Assembly (NCBI GenBank): GCA_036186865.1
Contig: AP025041.1
Span: forward strand, 44,104,628 to 44,168,627
Direction of reading: 5' to 3'
Origin: Eustoma russellianum
Lineage: Eukaryota > Streptophyta > Magnoliopsida > Gentianales > Gentianaceae
Length of the DNA: 64,000 bases
Each line of letters begins with the position of its first letter. Within the stretch, counting starts at the first letter, position 1. A model generated the notes under the pieces. The model did not search any database, was not told where the DNA came from, and was given only the letters and a program-made list of their open reading frames with translations. This document shows, piece by piece, positions 21,435 to 33,400 of the stretch. A program made the translations under genes and the position numbers.

Positions 21435-24400
21435 TTATGTGTGTAACAAATCTCTTGTTACCTCATCCAGTAGTCCATTCAGCATATGCTTTTCTACATT
21501 CTTTATAAGTTCATCTTTCACAGAGAATGCAAACATTTTCTCATACCATCCAAGATCCCACATACAATTTATATCAGGATCCTTGTTGTGTATGTCTTTC
21601 TCCAACATCTGATGTAAGTATTCTGCAATTTCACATTCTTCACTCCACTCCCCACCGTATGATCTTAACTCGCCAAAGTCCTTGTTTAGTTGCTTTACCA
21701 TTTTATCAAATGACTTGAACATAACACATTGAAAAGATATCTCTTTCAATTGATAGCACGCGTGTTCTTGTCTTCTTTCTTTCTTCTTTATTAACTCTTT
21801 CGCGCAGTCTAATGACAGCTTAGAGTCCATGTTTTGATCAGTGGGATCAGCAGCTTGAGATATACCAATGGGTATATTGGGTTTGAATTGGGCGGCGTCA
21901 TTGTTAAGGAATACTTGGCCTTTAATCAGTATCTCTTTCAGATGCTTTTCAGGTTCGGTTAGTACATGTGTCGACCATGATGTGCAATTCTTTCCATGCT
22001 CATTTTGCTCCTTTTGAATGTCTGCTTTTGATTCATGGTCTCCTGCATTGTATGATATTGAAGGTTATGTTTACTGTTGAATATGTGCTTCTTTATATGT
22101 ATTTTCTTAGGTTCAGTATAATTACCACAGTTGTCACTTGTATGCAAATGGTATAAGAAAACTTACAAAGTACAAGGACGAGTATACTAAAGGGTTCAGT
22201 AAACTAAACCTACGGGGAAAAAAACCCCCCTTTTTATGTGTCGCATCTCTTTGAGGTATAAGATTTTGGAGGGCAAATTTCACCCAAGATTTGATTATGC
22301 AAGGACAGATACCATTGCAGCACAACTGGATAGAACTTGAAGGGAAACCGAAAAAATATGCCAATGTTTGAAAAAGAAAATGCATACTGATGAGCCAAAA
22401 AGTTTCTCCCGTTAGTCAATAACGGTCAACACTTAGGTAGAGTGTAAGAAATGGCGAAGTATGGCGGGTCGGCCCGGAGGATGACCAGGCAACCCATCTC
22501 GGCCATAGGGCCCCATCATCATCACGCCCGTTTGACTTTATGGTTATCTCGGCCAAACAATCTCAGTACCCTCAAGGGGTTAAGGAATTTACCTCGGTCA
22601 AAAGGCCTAAATCATCTTTGGTTCCAAGGTCTCATCTCGGCCCGCAGTCCTATCTCGGCCAAAGAATTGAACTCGGCCAAAGATCTGGTCTATTCATTGG
22701 TCTCATACCACCCTTACTGGCATCAGTCACGAGCATCACGAAAGGCCTCTCATTGCTCCTTGGAGTCGGCCACTTTCATCTCGGCATGTTGGTCCCACAC
22801 CATCAGCCATCTCGGGCACTCTAAAGCGCTTCTAGAAGACTTCATCTCGGTTCTAGGAGTTTACCCCAGGTAATTCTACCGGGCAAAACTCCCAGCCAGA
22901 TGTCCCAAACCAGCTTATTCAGCTCAGCACCGAGTCACGTGGCGAGCATGCAGGAGCAAGTGTCATCCGACTAACCTCCTTGCCTGTCACAATATCAAAG
23001 CTCTGCCCATGCATTGACCCAAGCCACCATATAAAAAAGGCTGAACAGCAGGAGAGAGAGGACAAGTAACAACAAATCCACAGAAATTACTCATCTTCCT
23101 GACAGTGAAAATACAGGTTTTACGAGAACAACTCAGTTCCTTTAAACCTTCATTCATATATAAACCTCTCTACATAAATGGCCCAGACTGACTTGAGCGT
23201 CGGAGGGTATTACCCGGGGCCATAAATCCCGGGTCCTCTGACCCTTTTTCTTTGTGCAGGTCAGCAGCTCACTTGCTACAGACAATTGACGGAGTTCTAA
23301 CGGCACCACATCAAACGATTACTTGGTGATCAACTCAGACATCATCATATTGGCGCTAGAAGGAGGGCCTGAACCTCCGTTACTTAATTTCTATCAACTG
23401 TACCGCCTTACTTAAACAAGTCAGCCCAAATGGGTAGAGACGCCCGTGAGGGGTTAGGAGAGTCCTCTAATCATCAACGACGAAAAGAGGCCCGCTCAGT
23501 TCATCCTGGACAGGATTCTAGGAGGACCGAGCCAGAAAGGAAGAAGGTCCCGGGTATAACCGCGGATGAGAGAAATAAGGCCATGAAGTACGTGGCTGAA
23601 AACTTGGATGTATTCGAAGCTGTGGTGGAACGGCTTAAAGGGAAGAGACCCGAGACGGGGGATATGAGGGAAGATTCTACATCTTTTCATCCGAAGGAGA
23701 AGACCCAGTTGCAATCTTCTCACCGTCCCCAGGGGTTTATGGCAGACGCTAGGCGCAGTGGAGACAGAGCCACTACGCTAGAGTCGGTGCCCATGCCTAG
23801 GCAGCGCCTGGGTATAAAGCCTAAATCATTTAAAAGTGTTCGACAGGAAGCGGATCCTCGCAGGCCGAGGAGCCGACCTGAAGAACTTAACCCGGAGTAC
23901 TTGAGGGTAGTCCAGGAAAGTCCATTTTCCTGGGATATCGCAGAGTATTCAGCACCGGATAGTTTTAAGATGCCAAAGATGGACACATATGATGGCACAT
24001 CTGATCCAACAGATCATCTCTTTCAGTTCCAGACGGCAATGAACTTAAAAAATGCACCGGACCCACTCTGTTGTAAGACTTTCCCCATGTACTTGCGGGG
24101 GAAGGCAAGAAGGTGGTTTCAAGAGCTTCCACCCCAGTCGGTGGATTCCTTCAGACAGCTGGCACAAAAATTTAAGTCTCAATTTGTGTCAAGTGCGCCA
24201 TTTATAAAGAATTCTTCGCACCTTATGACCCTGAAGCAAGGTGCGGAGGAGTCAATACTGAAGTATATGCGGCGTTTTTCTGACGAATCACTGCAGGTCA
24301 GTGATCGAAATGAAGGAGTGAAAGCCGCAGCATTTATTAACGGTCTCAGAGCAGGCCGCCTCTTTTCACAGCTTGCCGAGGAGGGGCCTACTACTTTGAG

Positions 24401-27400
24401 AGAGTGCCTGGAAAAGGAGCATCAGTTTGCCCGAGGAGAGGAGGCGAATCGATTGAAAAAGGAAGCCGAGCAGAGTACTCGGCGGGAGGCTCGGCCCAGC
24501 TCCCGAGCGATTCGACTTGAAGACCAACGCGAACGGCGCAGTGCGTTTGATCGCCTTGGTGCTCGAGGCAAGCGAGGTCAAGAAGGATTACCCCTTCTGG
24601 CTTCAAAAGATAGAATTTTGGCCGTCATGGAAAGAGATGGCCTAAGAACGGACCCGAAGCCCTTGGCAGGACCCAGGGACAAGAGGGATCCAAAGTTGTA
24701 TTGCCGATATCACCGTGATGTCGGCCATGACACTGAAGATTGTCGGCAATTAGCTCAAGCAATTCGGAAGTTAATTGAATTGGGACATTTAAAACAATTC
24801 TATGATCCGCGTTCTCGGCTTCATAACCGTTTAAACTTCCGGAGGAATGAGCAGAAGGATAAGTGCCGATCTGAGGTACCCCCAGCACATCCCAGGTCGG
24901 ATGATGATGGGGATCGAGATCAGCAAGAGGCTGCAGTTCAGCCACAAATCAATTCCATAATCTACACCATCTCGGGTGGTCCGTCACAGCCAAATCCCGG
25001 CGGTCCCAGCTCGTCAGGTACGTCCACTGGACCTTCCCCGAAAAAACGGAGGTTGTCTCAAGAGTTGATATATGGACCAGAGGATTTAGTCCCGCTTGAT
25101 TCTAATAACACGGGATTAGTCATTGGATTATGCATTCATATGGCGCCGGATAGAATTGTAGAGGTGCGTAGGGTATATGTGGATACTGGGAGTGCCGTGA
25201 ACATAATGTATTATCATGTATACAAGCAATTGGGTCTGGCAGACTCACAAATGACCCCAGTAGCCTCTCCTTTGTATGGTTTCACCGGCATGCCTGTTCG
25301 GCCAGCTGGCCTGATTACTCTCAGCGTCAGTTTTGGCAAACCCCCTGCTTACCGATGCTTGTGGATGGACTTTGTGGTGGTTAAGGAGAGGTCGGCTTAC
25401 AATATTCTGTTAGGCCGACCCGCGTTGGTGGCATTGGAAGCTATAATATCACCCTTACATGTTAGCATGAAGTTTCCTACCCCAGGCGGAGTAGTAACTT
25501 TGCAGGGAGATATCCCTATTGCTCAGAATTGTTACGCAGTGGCCACCCAAGGGAGTGGGATCGTCCAGCAAGTTGTTCTGGATGATCTCATCCCCCCAAC
25601 AGACGAATGTTTACAAACCGATGACGCGGTTCAGGAGTTCATCTTAGATTCAGGTCGGCCAGAGAATACAATCAAAATTGGGACTTGGATGCCATCAGAG
25701 ACTTTGGCTCAGCTTCAGAATCTGTTAAGGGAATTCGCAGAAATTTTTGCTTGGACAGCAGAAGATATGCCTGGAATCCCGACTACTTTAGCAGAACATC
25801 ACCTTAATGTGGATCCTCAGGTCAGGCCCATTAAGCAGAAAAAAAGAAACTTTGCACCAGAGAGGAACAAAGTGATTGCAGGGGAGGTAGAGAAACTCTT
25901 GGTGGCAAAGTTCATCGAAGAAGTCTTGTATCCAATCTGGTTGGCTAACCCGGTTGTGGTCCCTAAGCCGGACAAAAGCTGGAGAATGTGCGTTGATTAT
26001 ACAGACTTGAACAAAGCTTGCCCAAAAGATTGCTACCCCCTACCGAAGATTGATAGATTGGTAGATTCTACTTTGGGGTATGAGGTCTTTGATTTCTTGG
26101 ATGCTTTTAAGGGTTACCATCAAATCATGATGGCAAAAGAGGACCGAGAAAAGACCTCCTTTATAACTGAGGTCGGCACTTACTGCTACATCAGTATGCC
26201 TTTTGGTTTAAAGAATGCTGGGGCAACTTATCAACGTCTGGTTAACTTGTTGTTCAAACAACAAATAGGCCGAATTATGGAGGTCTACATCGACGATATG
26301 CTGATTAAAAGCAAGGTCCTTGATCAGTATATCTCGAATCTGCGTGAAGTATTTGGCATCCTAAGAGAGTCTTGCATGAGGCTGAACCCAAAGAAGTGTA
26401 CCTTTGGGGTGCGAACAGGAAAGTTTTTGGGGTATATGGTCTCCAAAGAAGGAGTGCAGGCCAACCCAGCTAAGATTGAAGCTTTGGAAAATATGCACCC
26501 ACCTCGGAACATTAAAGAAGTTCAGAGGTTGACGGGGCGAATTGCGGCTCTGAGCAGATTTCTCTCCAAGTCAGCTGAGAGATCGTTGCCTTTTTTCCAA
26601 ATTTTGAAGAAGAGAACAGCTTTTCTCTGGGATGAACAATGCCAAGAGGCATTTGATGGCTTAAAGGCACATCTGGCTGAGGTGCCCATGTTGACCTCTC
26701 CTGTTCCAGGAGAGACATTGTACATTTATTTGTCTACTTGTCATGAAGCGGTGAGTGCAGTTTTGCTCAGAGAGCAGGATGCAATTCAGAAGCCTATCTA
26801 CTTTGCAAGTAAAGTCTTGCATGGAGCCGAGGTGCGATACCCAAACACTGAGAAAGTCATCTTGGCATTAGTGGTGGCGGCTAGGAAGTTCCGACCCTAC
26901 CTTCAAGCTCATCCTATAGTCGTGGTGACGGATCAGCCCCTAAGGCAGATTCTATCTCGGCCAGACACATCAGGTCGAGCTGCCAAGTGGGCAATGGAAC
27001 TTGCCGAGTATGACATCAGTTACAAGTCACGTACCTCAATTAAAGCTCAGGCCTTGGCTGATTTTTTGGCTGAGGGCATTTCAGTTGAGGAAGATCCTCC
27101 CTCAGCACAGAGTTGGACTTTGTATGTAGACGGATCTTCCTCAAGGGAAGGAAGTGGTGCTGGTCTCTTAATAGTGAATCCTCACGAGGAAGAGACCGAA
27201 TATGCCTTACGTTTTGATTTCGAGGCTACTAACAATGAGGCTGAGTATGAAGCACTGATTGCTGGGTTGAGCTTAGCTCGGAAACTGGGGGCACAGCAGA
27301 TAACCGCTCGAAGTGATTCGCAGCTTATAGTCTCACAGATTAACGGAGACTATGAGGCAAAGGAAGACAATATGAAGCGGTATCTGGCCAAAGTTCAGCA

Positions 27401-30400
27401 TCTAAGAGGAATGTTCGAGCATTTTAGTGTTGAGCATATTCCTAGGTCGGCAAACAAGCGTGCTGATGCACTATCTCGACTAGCTTCATCCACCCCGGCC
27501 ACCATTGGAAAAAGGATTGTTGTAGAATTGGTGAGACATCGCGCTTTTGATGGAAATGAAGTCTTACAACAAGACTATCATAACACCTGGATGGATGAGA
27601 TAATCACTTACCTACAACATCAGATTCAACCTGAGGATAAGTCGCGAGCTCGGCGACTTCGACTGAAGGCATCCAGGTATGCACTCTTTAATGACCACTT
27701 GTATAGGAAATCATTTTCCCAACCATGGTTGCGCTGCGTACCTGAGGACGAAGGAGATTACATTCTCCGAGAAATGCACTTGGGCATATGTGGGAGTCAT
27801 TCTGGGGCACGCTCATTGGCCCGTAAGTGCTACTTGGCAGGGTATTACTGGCCCACAATTCGCAAAGATGCGGAAGAGCTGGTCAAAAAGTGCTCATCAT
27901 GTCAGGCTCATGCTCCATCTTTTAATTTGCCGAGCCATGAAATGATCAGTATATCTAGTCCTTGGCCGTTTGTGCAATGGGGTATGGACTTGGTGGGACC
28001 TCTACCACGAGCTCCTGGCTCGGTCAGATTCCTGTTGGTAGCAATTGACTACTTTACTAAATGGATAGAGGCTGAACCCTTGGCCACCATAACTGGGGCT
28101 CAAGTCAAAAAGTTCTTATGGAAAAATATCATCTGCCGGTTTGGCTTACCTCAGGTCTTGATCTCAGACAACGGACGCCAATTTGCTGAAGATCCGGTTA
28201 AGAGTTGGTGTCTTGATCTGCACATTAAGCAACGCTTTACCTCAGTGGCACATCCACAGTCAAATGGCCAAGTTGAACTTGCAAACAGAATTATCAAGGA
28301 TGGGCTTAAGAAGCGATTAGACAAGGTGGGCACAAGTTGGGTTGAAGAATTGCCCAGCGTCCTATGGGCATACCGGACAACTCCCTTAACTTCAACGAAA
28401 GAAACACCTTTTTCACTAGTGTACGGCTCAGAAGCCGTCATTCCCGCAGAGATAGGCTCCACCTCAACACGAGTCGATTGTCATTCTGCTGTGAATAACA
28501 GTCAAGAATTGCGGATAAATCTAGATGAGCTAGAGCAGAAGAGGGACCGAGCTCACATTCGCATGGCCCAGTACAAGAATCTGATCTCTCAGCATTACAA
28601 TTCCCGAGTGCGACCGAGATCTTTTCGAGTGGGAGACTTAGTGATGCGAGACAATGAAGTCAGTCATGCTGAGTCATTTGGGACCTTTAATTCCAAATGG
28701 GAAGGCCCTTATCGCATTGTTGAAGTATTCCCAACAGGAGCTTACAAGTTACAAACTCTGGAAGGGAAAACTCTTCCACGGACCTGGCATGTTTCCCATC
28801 TCAGACTTCTGCATCAGTGATGTAAACTGCAGCTGCTTTGTATATAAACACAAGTTTTTTGTGATGCCACTTTCAAAAGTTAGTCAGAACACGACTCGAG
28901 TAAAGCGAAAAATCTTCTAAGACCTCGGCAGGTCCGAGGCAAAAGACCTCGCAGGTTCGAGGCAAATGCCCGCTAAAGGGTACATTAAGACCTCGGCAGG
29001 TCCGAGGCGAAAGACCTCGCAGGTTCGAGGCAAATGCCCGCTAAAGGGTACATTAAGACCTCGGCAGGTCCGAGGCGAAAGACCTCGCAGGTTCGAGGCA
29101 AATGCCCGCTAAAGGGTACATTAAGACCTCGGCAGGTCCGAGGCAAAAGACCTCGCAGGTTCGAGGCAAATGCCCGCTAAAGGGTACATTAAGACCTCGG
29201 CAGGTCCGAGGCGAAAGACCTCGCAGGTTCGAGGCAAATGCTCGCTAAAGGGTACATTAAGACTTCGGCAGGTCCGAGGCAAAAGACCTTGTAAGTTTGA
29301 GGCAAATGTCTGATAAAAGAGAATACTAAAACCTCGGCAAGTCCGAGACGAAAGACCATTAAAACGGCAGATCAAGACCTCGGCAAGACTGAGGCAGAAA
29401 ACTTATGCAGCTCTTAAAACAAAATTCTTGAATTGATTTAAGGCCAGGACCCTTATGAATCTAAGGTCAAGAACCATTAAGACCTCGGAAGATCTAAGGC
29501 AAAAAACTTAACAAAATTTGTTAAGTTAGTTTTGGGAGATGCTGAGATAAAAACTAGAAGGTTAGGACCTCGGCAGGTCCGGGACAAGAGCCAGAAGGGA
29601 TTCATAAAATCCCCTTAAAGGGAGGAAACTTATCAAAAAGAATGAGGAAGCAGGTCCTCAAGATTCTTGAAAATCAGTCACAGCTAAATCAAACAAAACC
29701 TCAAAGCCGACTTCAAGTCAGCCTGATTTCAAAAGTTTTGAGCTCGGATCCAATGACAGGTTCATTCTGACTTGATAATTTGGATTATGATTCAAGAGAA
29801 TTAATTGGTTTATATTGACTGATACGATAAGTTAGTTCCAAACTAAAGACTGAGGAAATAATTGAGACAAAAAGCTTAAAGATTCCATTCATGCAAACAA
29901 AGGAATACACGTTGATGCCTGGCCTAGAAAAAGAAACAATGAAGAGTCCTAAAGCCTACTCATCTTTGTCGTCCTCTCTCAAGTCAGCTCCATCTACGAA
30001 TCTTTGAAATAGTTCTTCAAAGTCTTGAGCTGCCTGGGGGTTGAAAAGTTGGGCTATTCGAGGATCTTCTCTGTTCAAATCAGGATGAACTTGGGCGCAG
30101 GCCTCAATGGCATTCCTCTGGCCGACCTCCATGGCTGACCCTTGGATCAAAAGCAGATTCTCTTCGAAAAAGCTGGATTTTCTGAAGTCTTGAATCGCCT
30201 TGATCTCGGCGTCAATTAATTTCTGGCGCAGCAAATTGTTCATCTTCTGCTCAGACTCGAGTTTCTGCGCCAGATCAGCCATGTTTTTCTTCAAAAACTC
30301 AACCTCATTAATTGATTGAGTAGAGGCCAGCTCCAGATCAGCCACTTTATTTTCCAACTCATCCACCCTAGAGTTGGAGGTGGTCAATCTCATCTCGGCA

Positions 30401-33400
30401 TCTTCAGCCTTTTGCCGAAGTTGGTTCATCCCCGCTTCCAAGTCAGTGGTCTTCTGAGTCAGTTCGGCTCGTCTCTTCTCAGACTCCTCAAGTTGTCTCC
30501 GAGCCGCCACTGACTCTTCAAGAAAACGTTTGCACCGGGTCACCACCTCCATTTCTTGGCTGCGAATCTATTCAAGGGACAAGGTTAAATGGATAAACTT
30601 GTTCTCTAGAAAGAACTATTTAAGGGAAATTACTTACCAGAGCCATGTTAGACATGAAGGCATCAATTAGAGTCGGGAATGTGACCGACCCACACAGCTC
30701 AGCATCCGCCGGAAGGACTGCTACCCTATTCAGCCTCTCAGCAACGGCTGGATCCTGAGCTGTATCCCCTTCGTTGAACCCAATCAGGATTGGGTCTTGA
30801 AGATTTCCAGGTTGAGGCAGGGTCTCCTCAGCCGGTTCAGCAATAACTTCCTCCGGGGGTTGAGAAGGCCCCGGGTCACGGTTACTGGAGCCTTCACCCC
30901 GTTGTCTTTTCCGGGGGCGAAGGCTGGAGCCGTCCCCGGCATCTTCGGGGACCTCAGAATTAACTGAAACCTGAGGCTGGACCACAGTCTCAGGTTCTTC
31001 ATCAGCAATCATAATTGGCAGAGCTGCAAAGGAGAACAGATAAGTCAAAATATAAACCAAAGATACAGGGAAAAATTCTGCGTAAAGGACTTTACCTGGC
31101 TCAAGCTCTGCCGGTTCGGGTTCGACGGCGATATCAGCACTAGAGGCCGGGGGCGCAGCCGATGTAGAAGCCCCTCCAGAGGCCATTGCCGCTAATCGCC
31201 TTTCCCTCCGGAGCCTCTTCCTGGCTTGGGTCTCCGACATTATCTCAGCTCGGAATCTGGGGCCAACCATTGCGCCTGCATCCAGGGTAAAAATTTAGAA
31301 ACTGACAAGAAGTTTGAAAATAATGCAAATTCAAAGGACTCCAATGACCACCTCGGATGGTAGTTATCTGATCTGGAGAAGGAGGCCGAAAATTGTCACC
31401 AACAGCTGAGTGGGGCACATCAGCAGCAGCCCAGATCTCAGAATCTACTTTGCGCCAATCAATGATGATTGGAACAGATCGAATTCTGTCTGCTTCATCG
31501 CGGTACTCCTGGCCCGGCCATTTGTTGTGAATTCGGCCATGCCTCCAGATAGTCTCGCTTGGCAGCTCAGAACGAAGAATGTAGAAGAATTTCTCCTTCC
31601 ACCTTTTGTTGGAAGAAGGAATATTGATGGCAAAGGGGAAGTCAATGTCGGTCCTTCGCTTACTGAAATAATACCAACTGTGCGAAGACCGACAGGCAAA
31701 AAGAGCGCGGAAGATAGTAGTGTTGAAAGGAAAATCGATAAGTCTAAGGAGAAGAATGTAACAAAAAATAAGTTTAAGGCCATTTGGTTGGATCTGGGGA
31801 AGTCTAAGCCTATAAGCTCGCATAATGCGAGTTACGGGCTCAGGAACAGGAAGACTGAAACCCGACTTAAAGTAATCTTCATAGACTGCTTCATAGTTTC
31901 TGGGTGGGTCATAAGCCGTCTGACCCGGTAAAGGAAGAAGGGGTTGGAACCGAGCCCTATCAATCTTATAGTGTTTGCAGATCCTCTCCAGGTCGGCCTC
32001 AGTCAAAGTTGATTCAGTTTCCTGAACCATGGGAGAAGGCCGACCTCTCTCAATGACCCCAGAAAAATGAGAAGGATTCCTAGCTGGGGCCGGGGGATTC
32101 ACGGACGCCGGAGTGGGGACAACCCTCACAGGCTCCGGCGAAGAGCTAATCACCGTCAAAGCTCTGCTGGACTGAGCAGAGTCTCCGGTGAACTGGACTA
32201 AAGTGCGGATGGGCCGCTCATCGGCGGAAGAAGATCCGCCAGAAGAGGATGGAGAAGCAATATCTTCTCCGCTCCCAGCGGCATAAACACCGCCTTCAGA
32301 AATGTCTTGAGAATCGCGGGAAGAGGTAGACATTATGAAAAGCAAAAGAGGCACTTACAGAATTTTTGACGGGAAAAGGAACACGAAAGAGGAACGAAGG
32401 CTGACGGTGACAAAAATTGGCCGGAAAATGCAGAATTCGCCGGAGAAGAAAGGATAAGCCGGAACGGAAGCTACAAGTGGATAAAGAGTAAGAAAGTTCT
32501 CAGTGAAACCAATTTATAGGGCTGCATCTCGGCAACCCAAGGGTCACCTGAAGTAAATAACCCTCGATCCGCGAAACGGCAAGAATTCAAAAAGGTTGCA
32601 TAATTAATGCTTCGGGCCACGCGTAAACAGTAAATACAGGAACTGAACCAATCCTGGATTGACACGTACACAACCTGAAAGGGTTCCAGCAGCGTACAAA
32701 AGAATCTGGTCAGAATCCCAATCGATTCCGGCTAGACATTATCATTACTACTGCGTGCTCTGCGCCTCGATGGATGCAATGAATGACGAAATTAGAATTC
32801 AGCTCTTTATTAATGAAAGAACGCAAGAAAGATCTGCACAGATCAGCTCGCCCTCTCAAATCAGATCGGCCAAGCTAATCTGGGGGGCAATTGATGAGCC
32901 AAAAAGTTTCTCCCGTTAGTCAATAACGGTCAACACTTAGGTAGAGTGTAAGAAATGGCGAAGTATGGCGGGTCGGCCCGGAGGATGACCAGGCAACCCA
33001 TCTCGGCCATAGGGCCCCATCATCATCACGCCCGTTTGACTTTATGGTTATCTCGGCCAAACAATCTCAGTACCCTCAAGGGGTTAAGGAATTTACCTCG
33101 GTCAAAAGGCCTAAATCATCTTTGGTTCCAAGGTCTCATCTCGGCCCGCAGTCCTATCTCGGCCAAAGAATTGAACTCGGCCAAAGATCTGGTCTATTCA
33201 TTGGTCTCATACCACCCTTACTGGCATCAGTCACGAGCATCACGAAAGGCCTCTCATTGCTCCTTGGAGTCGGCCACTTTCATCTCGGCATGTTGGTCCC
33301 ACACCATCAGCCATCTCGGGCACTCTAAAGCGCTTCTAGAAGACTTCATCTCGGTTCTAGGAGTTTACCCCAGGTAATTCTACCGGGCAAAACTCCCAGC

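Noticed and set aside
22451..22873. A 140-codon ORF repeated identically at 32955-33377, looking like a duplicated gene
   Set aside because: Both lie inside the two LTRs of the Tat element; identity comes from the LTRs being copies of each other.
23351..23368. Naming the tRNA that primes the Tat element
   Set aside because: TGGCGCTAGAAGGAGGGC is clearly placed as a primer site, but I cannot match it to a specific plant tRNA from memory with confidence.
28921..29328. Regular repeats that might suggest a CRISPR array
   Set aside because: Units are contiguous 68-bp tandem copies without unique spacers, inside a plant retrotransposon.
31410..31931. A 173-codon + strand ORF inside the Tat element
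   Set aside because: It is the opposite-strand shadow of exon 1 of the antisense gene, which has the domain match and clean splicing.
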